Shown: positions 51,717 to 59,234 of the stretch, one piece after another
Position numbering within the stretch: position 1 is the first letter of the stretch
How the letters are laid out: the number at the start of each line of letters is the position of its first letter
NCBI GenBank assembly: GCA_937891975.1
Contig: CALAUA010000014.1
Span: forward strand, 62,001 to 126,000
DNA from: an uncultured Bacteroidales bacterium
GTDB lineage: Bacteria > Bacteroidota > Bacteroidia > Bacteroidales > Paludibacteraceae
Direction of reading: 5' to 3'
Length of the DNA: 64,000 nucleotides
The notes under the pieces: model-generated
What the model saw: the letters and a program-made list of their open reading frames with translations, nothing else
The model's database searches: none
What the model was told of the DNA's origin: nothing
Program-made: the position numbers and the translations under genes

Positions 51717-52187
51717 ATGGCAACAACCTATATGACCGCAGAAGGTCTTCAGAAATTAAAAGATGAACTCCAGTTTTTGGAGTCGGTGGAGCGCCCACGC
51801 GTGATTGCTGCAATTGCAGAGGCACGTGAGAAAGGCGATCTGAGTGAGAATGCAGAATATGATGCAGCAAAAGAAGAACAAGGTGTGCTGGAAAGCAAAA
51901 TAGCTTTGATAAAATCAAAGATTATTGATGCTCGCATCATTGATGAAACAGCTATCAATACCGATGAGGTGCAGATTTTGACAAAAGTACGCGTTCTTAA
52001 CCTCAAAACAAATCAAGAGAAAGTATATCAATTGGTTACCGAGGGTGAAGCAAACATCGCTGAGGGTAAATTGGCGACAACAACTCCAATTGCAAAAGGT
52101 TTGCTTGGCAAGAAAGTGGGTGATATTGCAGAAGTAGTAGTGCCTGCAGGTAAATTGCAATTTAAAGTATTGGAAATCAGCCTTTAA
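51717..52187 (+). CDS. greA: Transcription elongation factor GreA
   Basis: A protein of 156 residues that rescues backtracked RNA polymerase by stimulating transcript cleavage. The N-terminal coiled coil has the family words MTAEGLQKLKDEL, RPRVIAAIAEAREKGDLSENAEYDAAKEEQ (acidic tip, around 40-55), and the C-terminal domain has ISPIAKGLLGK-like TPIAKGLLGKKVGD. Normal length (~158). Confidence 0.96.
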   Translation: MATTYMTAEGLQKLKDELQFLESVERPRVIAAIAEAREKGDLSENAEYDAAKEEQGVLESKIALIKSKIIDARIIDETAINTDEVQILTKVRVLNLKTNQEKVYQLVTEGEANIAEGKLATTTPIAKGLLGKKVGDIAEVVVPAGKLQFKVLEISL

Positions 52188-52220
52188 TGCCGCTGATAGT
52201 TAACATTAACAGTTGATATT

Positions 52221-52628
52221 ATGACTATTTTTTCGAAAATTATTAACGGAGAAATTCCAAGCTACAAAGTGGCAGAGAATGACAAGTTCTATGCCTTTTT
52301 GGATATTAATCCTCTGCAAAAAGGACACACTTTGATTGTACCCAAATTGCCAGAGCCAGAAGCTGACTATATCTTTGATTTGGAAGATGATATTTTAAGT
52401 GATATGTTGGTCTTCTCGAAAACCGTGGCAAAAGGTATCAAGGAAGCGACTGATTGCAAGCGAGTTGGAGTGGCTGTGATTGGATTGGAAGTACCTCACG
52501 TGCACATGCATTTGATTCCAATCAATAAGGAAGGCGACATGTCGTTCTCTAATCCCAAGATGACATTACCCGCAGCCGAGATGGCAGAGGTGGCTAATTC
52601 CATCGCAGAGGCAATGGAGAAGTTTTGA
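52221..52628 (+). CDS. HIT-family nucleotide hydrolase
   Basis: A protein of 135 residues with the histidine triad HVHMHLIP (residues ~92-99) and the family start IFSKIINGEIPSYKV. HIT proteins hydrolyse nucleoside phosphoramidates or dinucleotides in the cytoplasm. 33 nt after greA, followed by a strong terminator. Confidence 0.95.
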   Translation: MTIFSKIINGEIPSYKVAENDKFYAFLDINPLQKGHTLIVPKLPEPEADYIFDLEDDILSDMLVFSKTVAKGIKEATDCKRVGVAVIGLEVPHVHMHLIPINKEGDMSFSNPKMTLPAAEMAEVANSIAEAMEKF

Positions 52629-52650
52629 GCAGAGGCTCAGAAGAAATAAA

Positions 52651-52680
52651 AGAAGACTGCCAGAAATGGCAGTCTTCTTA
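52651..52680. terminator. Bidirectional terminator
   Basis: Perfect 12-bp stem AGAAGACTGCCA/TGGCAGTCTTCT with a GAAA loop (52651-52678), A-rich before and T-rich after. It separates the greA unit (+) from the convergent DUF2147 gene (-). Confidence 0.92.
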
Positions 52681-52700
52681 ATTTATTGTGATTCAGCGAA

Positions 52701-53135
52701 TTATTTTTTAGGCAACCATGTTTGGCTTCTGCCCAACAAGCCTGCTTTATCCAATGAGCCACGAAGGACAAGTTTGCCATCCTTACGATAAACTTTGGCA
52801 TAGTAGAACTTGCCGTTGTCGGGATCGAGCACCTTCCCACCACGCAATTCACCATCTTTGAGTTGCATATCACGAATGATAGTGAGGCCTACGATTGGTT
52901 TGTTATGTTCTTCTCCAACACACTCTTCGCAGACAGCAGTATCAGCATTTTCGCCAAATAATTGGATGATGTCGCCATAGTACTTCCCATCCTCAGCTTG
53001 GTAAATTTTGACTACTGATTTTTGTTCTCCTGTTGCATCATCAACAGTTATCCATTCGCCCAAAATAGGTGTTTGAGCAAATAGTGTGGCCGTCAAAAAG
53101 ATAGCCAACGTTAGAAAAAGATTTCGTTTGTTCAT
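52701..53135 (-). CDS. Exported DUF2147 protein
   Basis: A protein of 144 residues with a signal peptide (LFLTLAIFLTATLFAQ, cleaved near 20). The body has the DUF2147 pattern: ILGEWITVDDATGEQKSVVKIY, YYGDIIQLFG, CEECVG, a glycine-rich strand region with KVLDPDNGKFYYAKVYR, and LVLRGSLDKAGLLGRSQTW at the end. Such proteins are small periplasmic or outer-membrane beta-barrel-like lipocalin folds of unknown function. Monocistronic. Confidence 0.88.
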   Translation of the reverse strand: MNKRNLFLTLAIFLTATLFAQTPILGEWITVDDATGEQKSVVKIYQAEDGKYYGDIIQLFGENADTAVCEECVGEEHNKPIVGLTIIRDMQLKDGELRGGKVLDPDNGKFYYAKVYRKDGKLVLRGSLDKAGLLGRSQTWLPKK

Positions 53136-53181
53136 ACGTTTTATTGATTAAAAGTTATTTAATGCTTCTGCAAAATCGCGG

Positions 53182-53189
53182 CAAAAATA
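53182..53189 (-). promoter_or_regulatory. Possible -7 box of the DUF2147 gene
   Basis: TATTTTTG on the minus strand about 50 nt before the ATG at 53135; the -33 box is not clear. Confidence 0.4.
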
Positions 53190-53229
53190 CAAAAAAATGG
53201 TCGAATATACCAAATCTAAAGCAAAATAT

Positions 53230-53260
53230 TTTGATATTTGTGTAAAAAAACGTAACTTTG
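53230..53260 (+). promoter_or_regulatory. Promoter of rdgB-porZ
   Basis: TTTG (53230-53233), 19-nt spacer, TAACTTTG (53253-53260), with a leader of ~22 nt to the ATG at 53287. Confidence 0.78.
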
Positions 53261-53286
53261 CACGATTTTAATTCCGTTGAATTGAT

Positions 53287-53886
53287 ATGAAATTAGTCTT
53301 TGCATCCAACAATAAGCATAAGTTAGAAGAAGTACGTCAAATCCTTCCTACTACAGTGACTATTGTCAGTTTACAAGAGATTGGCTTTTTGCAAGATATA
53401 GATGAGACTGGCGAAACATTGGAAGCTAATTCAGAGTTGAAAGCACATGCGGTATGGAACTGGATCAGCAACAAAGAGATGGTTGATGATATAGATGGGG
53501 TTTTTGCAGATGATACTGGTTTAGAGATTGCAGCATTAGGCGGTGCTCCTGGTGTTCGTACTGCCCGCTGGGCAGGCGATGATGCTTGCGACATCAATAA
53601 TAGACGAAAAGCCTTGCAAGCATTGGATGGAATAACAGACCGAAGAGCACGCTTTAGAACGGTTGTAACGCTGATAATGAGCAACCAAGAAAAGCAAGTG
53701 GAAGGAATAGTGAATGGTAGCATAGCATTGCAAGAGGAAGGAGATGGCGGGTTTGGCTATGATCCAGTATTTATTCCAGAGGGGTATGAAAATACTTTTG
53801 CCACTCTGCCTGCTAACGTGAAAAATGCAATAAGTCATAGAGGAAGAGCGATGGAAGAATTGAGAAAAATAATTGGTAATCTATAA
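53287..53886 (+). CDS. rdgB: XTP/dITP diphosphatase (RdgB/HAM1)
   Basis: A protein of 199 residues that removes non-canonical purine nucleoside triphosphates. Family landmarks: FASNNKHKLEEV at the start (SxNxxK), ADDTGLEIAALGGAPGVRTARWAG (~79-103) and GYDPVFIPEGY with SHRGRAMEEL near the end. Standard length. porZ begins 10 nt after its stop. Confidence 0.96.
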   Translation: MKLVFASNNKHKLEEVRQILPTTVTIVSLQEIGFLQDIDETGETLEANSELKAHAVWNWISNKEMVDDIDGVFADDTGLEIAALGGAPGVRTARWAGDDACDINNRRKALQALDGITDRRARFRTVVTLIMSNQEKQVEGIVNGSIALQEEGDGGFGYDPVFIPEGYENTFATLPANVKNAISHRGRAMEELRKIIGNL

Positions 53887-53896
53887 ATATATTGTT

Positions 53897-56284
53897 ATGA
53901 AGCGATTCGTTTTGTTGATATTTCTATATAGTTGTTTTGTTACAACTTCCGCTTTCGCTGATGATGAAGTGCAGGGCAACATACACCAATGGCGTTCATA
54001 TACCGCATTCACGGGCATAGATGAGGTTGTTGTACTAGGTGATTATGTATATGCCTTGTCGTCCAATGCATTGTTTTCTGTGAACAAAAAAACCGATGAA
54101 ATAGAATACTACACACGTTTGACAGGATTAAGCAGCGTACGAATTGACCATATTGCCTACAACCCTGTACTGAATAAAATGCTGATCACCTACCAAGATG
54201 GACAACTTGACATCATGGATCAAAAGAGGAATATTTACAATATATCCGACCTATTTGTGAAACAAATGAACGTATCGAAACAAGTGAATGATATCTGTAT
54301 GCTTCAAGAAGTGGCCTATCTGGCAATGAGTTTCGGTATTCTAGCTGTTGATATGCGCAAAATGGAAATACGAGATACCTATTACATCGGCACGAACTCT
54401 AGCGAAGTCAATGTAAAGGCAATAACCATAAAGGACAACAAACTGTATGCAATAACTACCGATAAATTATATTCAGCTGACCTTTCGAATAACCTATCTG
54501 ATTACAACTACTGGCATATACAAGCACTGCCTGCCACAGGAGAAATACAAGGCATGAGAGCACACAATGGGAAATTATATCTTGTTCAAAACAAGCAGTT
54601 ATCAGTGCTCATTGATCAGAATTGGAAGTTATTGGAATTGAAAGATAATACGATTTCCAAAAATCCCATCGCTCTCCGTGGTATTTGTACAACAGAAAAT
54701 CACATATATGTTCTCCCCGAAGAAGCACATGGAGTACTTGAAGTACATGATGATTTTCATACGGAACGAACCTTATTATATGGTTTTGTGAATGATATAA
54801 AAGAAGAAAATAACTTATTTTGGTTGGGTACTGGCGATGAAGGATTGGTACGATACAAGGACAATACCGCGCAAGCAACATATCGCCCAGAAGGTCCTAA
54901 TAGCAATTATTCATATCGCTTGCGAATGGTTGGCGATAAATTATATATGCTTCCTGGCGGACGTTGGGCTGTACAATATACTCGAATGGGTGAAATAATG
55001 ATGCTTCAAAATGGAGGCTGGGATAATATTACCAACGGTGAAATAGTAGAACAGATTAACAATCATCCTATCTATGACGTAATGGATGTTGCTCAAGATC
55101 CTAATGATTCTGAGCATTATTTTGCTACCACCTTTGGAACAGGCATGCTTGAAATGCAAGGACATAAAGTAATCAAACACTATATGCCCAATAATAGTCC
55201 ATTAATCGCAGCTTCGAGCAACAATCCAGCTTCCTATACACGAACAGATGGAATAATGTATGATGATAAAGGTAATTTGTGGATTCTCAATACTGGTAAT
55301 AGCTCTACTCTTTACGGAACAATACATGTAGTTTCACCAATGGGAAAATGGACATCTTTTCATATATATGACAAACAGCGAAAACTTATTCGTTTAGAAA
55401 CAACGGGAGATATGTTTATGGACCAACGCGACCCTACCCATAAATGGATTGCTGTTGCTCGTAACGTAACAGGATTAGTTCTATTGCAAGATAATGGAAC
55501 TCCAGACAATCCCAAAGATGATCAAGCAACATTTCGAAGCACATGGATAGACCAAAACAATAATCCAATAGCACCAACTTATATCTATTCTACTGTGCAA
55601 GATAGGAATAACACCATCTGGGTAGGTACTTCTTCGGGATTATTTATCATTCCACCAATAGTAGATTTCACTACCTCCAATAAGTGTGAACGTATTATCA
55701 TGCCTCGCAACGATGGCACACAACTTGGTGATTATCTGCTAGAAAACGAACAGATTAATGCTATCACCATTGATGGAGCAAATAGAATATGGATAGGTAC
55801 CGCATCTTCTGGTTTGTACCTTATGGATTATACAGAAGATCCTGATGATGCTACATATACACTAGAAACTATCGCACACTTTACTACAGATAATTCTCTT
55901 TTACCAAGCAACACTATTCTCTCGTTGGCTATACATAAATCCACTGGCGAAGTATTTGTTGGCACTGGTGCTGGTCTTGTTTCATACATCAGCGATGCCA
56001 CAGAGCCAAAAGATGATTTTTCTAGTTTATATGCATATCCTAACCCTGTTCATCCTAATTATCAAGGACATGTGACCATCGTAGGGACGATGGAAAATAC
56101 TGAAGTACGCATCGTTGATGCTAGTGGAAATTTAGTCCGTAAAATAAAAAGTACTGGCGGCTCGGCTGCATGGGATTGCACCAACGCACAAGGTGCACGC
56201 GTTGCCTCTGGAGTTTATACCGCTCTTTGCAACACTGCTGATGGAAACGGACATGGGGTAGTAAAAATTCTGATTATGAATTAA
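53897..56284 (+). CDS. porZ: PorZ-like type IX secretion system protein
   Basis: A protein of 795 residues from the ATG at 53897, which starts a signal peptide (MKRFVLLIFLYSCFVTTSAFA). The mature protein is made of beta-propeller blades (an N-terminal PorZ-type propeller, HQWRSYTAFTGIDEVVVLGDYVYALS-like start, then two-component-regulator-type blades such as NNTIWVGTSSGLFII and NRIWIGTASSGLYLMD). It ends with a T9SS C-terminal sorting domain (YAYPNPV ... TEVRIVDASGNLV ... WDCTNAQGARVASGVYTAL). This order and size match PorZ of the T9SS attachment complex. The stop overlaps the convergent folE stop by 4 nt. Confidence 0.88.
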   Translation: MKRFVLLIFLYSCFVTTSAFADDEVQGNIHQWRSYTAFTGIDEVVVLGDYVYALSSNALFSVNKKTDEIEYYTRLTGLSSVRIDHIAYNPVLNKMLITYQDGQLDIMDQKRNIYNISDLFVKQMNVSKQVNDICMLQEVAYLAMSFGILAVDMRKMEIRDTYYIGTNSSEVNVKAITIKDNKLYAITTDKLYSADLSNNLSDYNYWHIQALPATGEIQGMRAHNGKLYLVQNKQLSVLIDQNWKLLELKDNTISKNPIALRGICTTENHIYVLPEEAHGVLEVHDDFHTERTLLYGFVNDIKEENNLFWLGTGDEGLVRYKDNTAQATYRPEGPNSNYSYRLRMVGDKLYMLPGGRWAVQYTRMGEIMMLQNGGWDNITNGEIVEQINNHPIYDVMDVAQDPNDSEHYFATTFGTGMLEMQGHKVIKHYMPNNSPLIAASSNNPASYTRTDGIMYDDKGNLWILNTGNSSTLYGTIHVVSPMGKWTSFHIYDKQRKLIRLETTGDMFMDQRDPTHKWIAVARNVTGLVLLQDNGTPDNPKDDQATFRSTWIDQNNNPIAPTYIYSTVQDRNNTIWVGTSSGLFIIPPIVDFTTSNKCERIIMPRNDGTQLGDYLLENEQINAITIDGANRIWIGTASSGLYLMDYTEDPDDATYTLETIAHFTTDNSLLPSNTILSLAIHKSTGEVFVGTGAGLVSYISDATEPKDDFSSLYAYPNPVHPNYQGHVTIVGTMENTEVRIVDASGNLVRKIKSTGGSAAWDCTNAQGARVASGVYTALCNTADGNGHGVVKILIMN

Positions 56285-56862
56285 TTACGAATCAAATTCA
56301 TAAATTCTTCACGTGTTTCTGCTCGATTAAATGCCCCTGTAAAATCACTTGTTGTAGTCACTGCATGTGGCTTTTGCACGCCACGCATCTGCATACACAA
56401 GTGTTCTGCTTCTATGACCACCATTACACCTAACGGATTAAGTGTCTGCTGAATACAATCTTTTATTTGCGTTGTCATTCGTTCTTGCACTTGCAAACGA
56501 CGTGCAAACACATCTACCACACGAGCTATTTTGCTCAGTCCTGTAATTTTGCCATTAGGGATATATGCCACATGAGCTTTGCCAAAGAAAGGCAATATAT
56601 GATGCTCACATAGTGAATAAAAAGGAATATCTTTTACCACTACCATTTGGCGATAATCCTCTTCAAATAATGCACTACGCAAAATCTCTTCCGCATTTTG
56701 CGTATACCCCTGAGTCAAAAATTGCATTGCGTCACCCACTCGTGTAGGAGTTTTTACTAGGCCTTCACGATGATTATCTTCGCCTAACAAACGAATAATC
56801 TCTTGTATATGTTTAGCAATCTGTTGAGTAGTATCTTCAGACGGCCTAAAAGAATTTACCAT
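56281..56862 (-). CDS. folE: GTP cyclohydrolase I
   Basis: A protein of 193 residues, first enzyme of folate and tetrahydropterin synthesis. Zinc and active-site residues are visible: EGLVKTPTRVGDAM, FYSLCEHHILPF (zinc Cys and His), KITGLSKIARVVDVFARRLQVQERMT, and HLCMQMRGVQKPHAVTTT with the second zinc Cys. Normal length (~195). It starts 10 nt after the SPOR gene stop, giving an operon kinase-SPOR-folE. Confidence 0.96.
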   Translation of the reverse strand: MVNSFRPSEDTTQQIAKHIQEIIRLLGEDNHREGLVKTPTRVGDAMQFLTQGYTQNAEEILRSALFEEDYRQMVVVKDIPFYSLCEHHILPFFGKAHVAYIPNGKITGLSKIARVVDVFARRLQVQERMTTQIKDCIQQTLNPLGVMVVIEAEHLCMQMRGVQKPHAVTTTSDFTGAFNRAETREEFMNLIRN

Positions 56863-56872
56863 ATTAATAGTT

Positions 56873-57382
56873 TTATTTATTAATTACAATCACTTTATCT
56901 GGAACCACGTATGTACTACCCTGCAATTCGGGATATTGCTCCACAATGGTCATACGATAGTTATTTGCTTCTTCACGCGTCAAAAAATTACCAATACGTA
57001 CTTTCCAAAACGGAGGCTCAGAAATGGCATAAACGGGTGTTTCCAATTGGCTGGACAAATCTTGTTGCAATAATAATGCTTGATTTTTCGCACTATGCTG
57101 TTGATTGGAAGAAAATACTTGCACACGATATCCATCTACTTCTTGTACGCCACGTTGTATTCCAAGATATTTGTTTATCATCAACTCTCTCACAAGCGAA
57201 TCTTGATGTATAATGGCATTTTCCATTACATCGGTCAATAATATTACTTGTATTGTATCTTCCGCAATACTATCAATCACCATTATACTATCCCCAGTGA
57301 CAACCGTGTCTTGCTCCACGTATTGAGCATATCCTAACATTGAACACGATAAAATACCAAGCAAAAATAAAATCCCTTTCAT
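56873..57382 (-). CDS. SPOR-domain protein
   Basis: A protein of 169 residues with a signal peptide (MKGILFLLGILSCSMLGYAQ). Residues ~85-165 are a SPOR domain (GYRVQVFSSNQQHSAKNQALLLQQDL ... PPFWKVRIGNFLTREEANNY), which binds denuded septal peptidoglycan, so a periplasmic cell-division role is likely. Between kinase and folE genes, 12 and 10 nt apart. Confidence 0.9.
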   Translation of the reverse strand: MKGILFLLGILSCSMLGYAQYVEQDTVVTGDSIMVIDSIAEDTIQVILLTDVMENAIIHQDSLVRELMINKYLGIQRGVQEVDGYRVQVFSSNQQHSAKNQALLLQQDLSSQLETPVYAISEPPFWKVRIGNFLTREEANNYRMTIVEQYPELQGSTYVVPDKVIVINK

Positions 57383-57394
57383 ATTGTCTTCAAT

Positions 57395-59071
57395 TTAATA
57401 TCTAAACGAACTACCACCCACAAATTCACGCAAGAAAGAGGTTGGTGGAATCTCACGTTCAGGTATTGATTCAAAATAACTCAAGTACTTCCTCAGTCGA
57501 TGAGCCGTCGTATACTCATCGCAATATTTAGGAACCTCATCCAATATTGGCTCCGCATGACGCTTCAATACTGCCAATTCAAACAACAAGGCCGAGTTAA
57601 ACATCACATCAGCTTCTTCTTGAAATGGTGCAATCCAACGATCTTCTCCACGTTGTACACTTGCCAAACGAGCTATTGTTTCGCGAGCAGAATAACCACG
57701 ATAACGATAATCACGTACTATACGACGTATCAAACGAACATCACTTGTTGGAATCCAGTTGTGATTATCTAGATTTACCGTTGTCAGCGCGCTGACATAT
57801 ATTTTAAACGTCATCTCACGAGGAATATTCGGTATCAGTTCTGGATTCAAAGCATGCAATCCCTCCAAGATAACCACTGTATCTTTTTCCAAACAGAGCG
57901 TTTCGCCTCTATATTCTCGTTTACCTGTCTCAAAATTATAAAATGGCAATTTGATTGTTTTTCCTTCTAACAATTCTGCCAAATGTTGACGGAACAAAGG
58001 TAAATCTAATGTATTCAAATGTTCAAAATCCCACTCGCCATTTTCATCTCTAGGAGTATCCTCACGATTGACAAAGTAATTGTCCATGGATATTACCACA
58101 GGACGTATGCCATTCACCATCAATTGGATAGTTAGACGCTTTGAGAATGTTGTTTTACCTGATGAACTTGGTCCTGAAATCAATACAAAACGAGGTACAC
58201 CAGCCTCACGATGTGCAATTTGGTCGGCTATCTGAGCCACTTTCTTCTCGTGCAACGCTTCCGACAATTTAATCATTTCAAAGCTTTTTTGATTCTTGCA
58301 CGCTTTGTTAAATTCCCCTACATTGCTGATATGCAGCAACTTATTCCACCCTACATATTCCTTAAAAATACCAAATCGCTTATCTTGCACACAACGCTCG
58401 CCCAATTTATTAGGGTCACGACGGCTTGGAATACGTAACAGTATATTGCCGTGATAGGGTTCTATATCAAATAAATGAATATAACCCGTCGAAGGCATCA
58501 AAGCGCCTGTATAATAATCTATATAATCCCCCATACGATAATAACGACAATACGGGTTACCCAACGTCTCAAACAAAGTTGTTTCACCATCTTTGCGGTC
58601 GCCAAACAAACGAATAACTTCTTTGGTTTGTCGTTCTTCCGTGATGATTGGACGATCTTCTGCAATAATCTGTTCCATACGCGCCTTCAATTGCGCTACC
58701 ACTTCTGGAGTAATAGTTTTAGCCACATCACGTGACTCACGAATCGTACAATAGAATCCGCGACTGATGGGGTGCTCTATACGCAAATCGCATGTAGGCC
58801 ATAGTTCTCTTACGGCACAAGCCATCACCATATCCAATGTACGAATATAACAACGCTTACCGCTCTCACTGGTCACGTCTATAAACTCTATATCTTTGGG
58901 CTTATAAATCAAGAAGTTGAGGTTCTGCACTTTATAATTAACACGTGCAGCTATCACCGGATGAGGCATATCCAATGATAATTGATTATACAACTCCTTC
59001 AGCGAAGTACCACAAGGAATTTGAACGTATTCCTTGGTGTTTTTACAATAGATGGTGATTAAATTTTGCAT
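57395..59071 (-). CDS. TGS-domain nucleoside kinase (uridine kinase-like)
   Basis: A protein of 558 residues. Residues 1-~65 are a TGS-like domain (ITIYCKNTKEYVQIPCGTSL), the middle resembles the threonyl-tRNA synthetase editing/second additional domain (FYCTIRES), and residues ~290-500 are a uridine-kinase/PRK fold: Walker A ISGPSSSGKTTFSKRL, SMDNYFVNREDTP, VVILEGLHALNP. This fusion is common in Bacteroidota and Firmicutes and annotated as nucleoside kinase. The start has a real Shine-Dalgarno, AAGGAGG, 5 nt before the ATG, which is rare in this genome. First gene of kinase-SPOR-folE. Confidence 0.9.
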   Translation of the reverse strand: MQNLITIYCKNTKEYVQIPCGTSLKELYNQLSLDMPHPVIAARVNYKVQNLNFLIYKPKDIEFIDVTSESGKRCYIRTLDMVMACAVRELWPTCDLRIEHPISRGFYCTIRESRDVAKTITPEVVAQLKARMEQIIAEDRPIITEERQTKEVIRLFGDRKDGETTLFETLGNPYCRYYRMGDYIDYYTGALMPSTGYIHLFDIEPYHGNILLRIPSRRDPNKLGERCVQDKRFGIFKEYVGWNKLLHISNVGEFNKACKNQKSFEMIKLSEALHEKKVAQIADQIAHREAGVPRFVLISGPSSSGKTTFSKRLTIQLMVNGIRPVVISMDNYFVNREDTPRDENGEWDFEHLNTLDLPLFRQHLAELLEGKTIKLPFYNFETGKREYRGETLCLEKDTVVILEGLHALNPELIPNIPREMTFKIYVSALTTVNLDNHNWIPTSDVRLIRRIVRDYRYRGYSARETIARLASVQRGEDRWIAPFQEEADVMFNSALLFELAVLKRHAEPILDEVPKYCDEYTTAHRLRKYLSYFESIPEREIPPTSFLREFVGGSSFRY

Positions 59072-59125
59072 ATTTCCTCCTTTTGCTTTTTACCGTCATA
59101 TATCCTAAGTATGGAAATTTGCCTG

Positions 59126-59157
59126 CAAAGTTACAAAAATATTTGCAACTACGCAAA
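59126..59157 (-). promoter_or_regulatory. Promoter of the kinase-SPOR-folE operon
   Basis: Minus strand: TTTG (59157-59154), 20-nt spacer, TAACTTTG (59133-59126). Confidence 0.78.
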
Positions 59158-59190
59158 CTTTTAATTCAATTCATTCAACCTATTATACAA

Positions 59191-59216
59191 AAAAGACTGC
59201 CGAAGCAGTCTTTTCC
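59191..59216 (-). terminator. Terminator after the glucan phosphorylase gene
   Basis: AAAAGACTGC/GCAGTCTTTT perfect 10-bp stem with a CGAA loop (59191-59214), 20 nt past the stop at 59235. Confidence 0.9.
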
Positions 59217-59234
59217 GTGTATTTACATAAGGAA

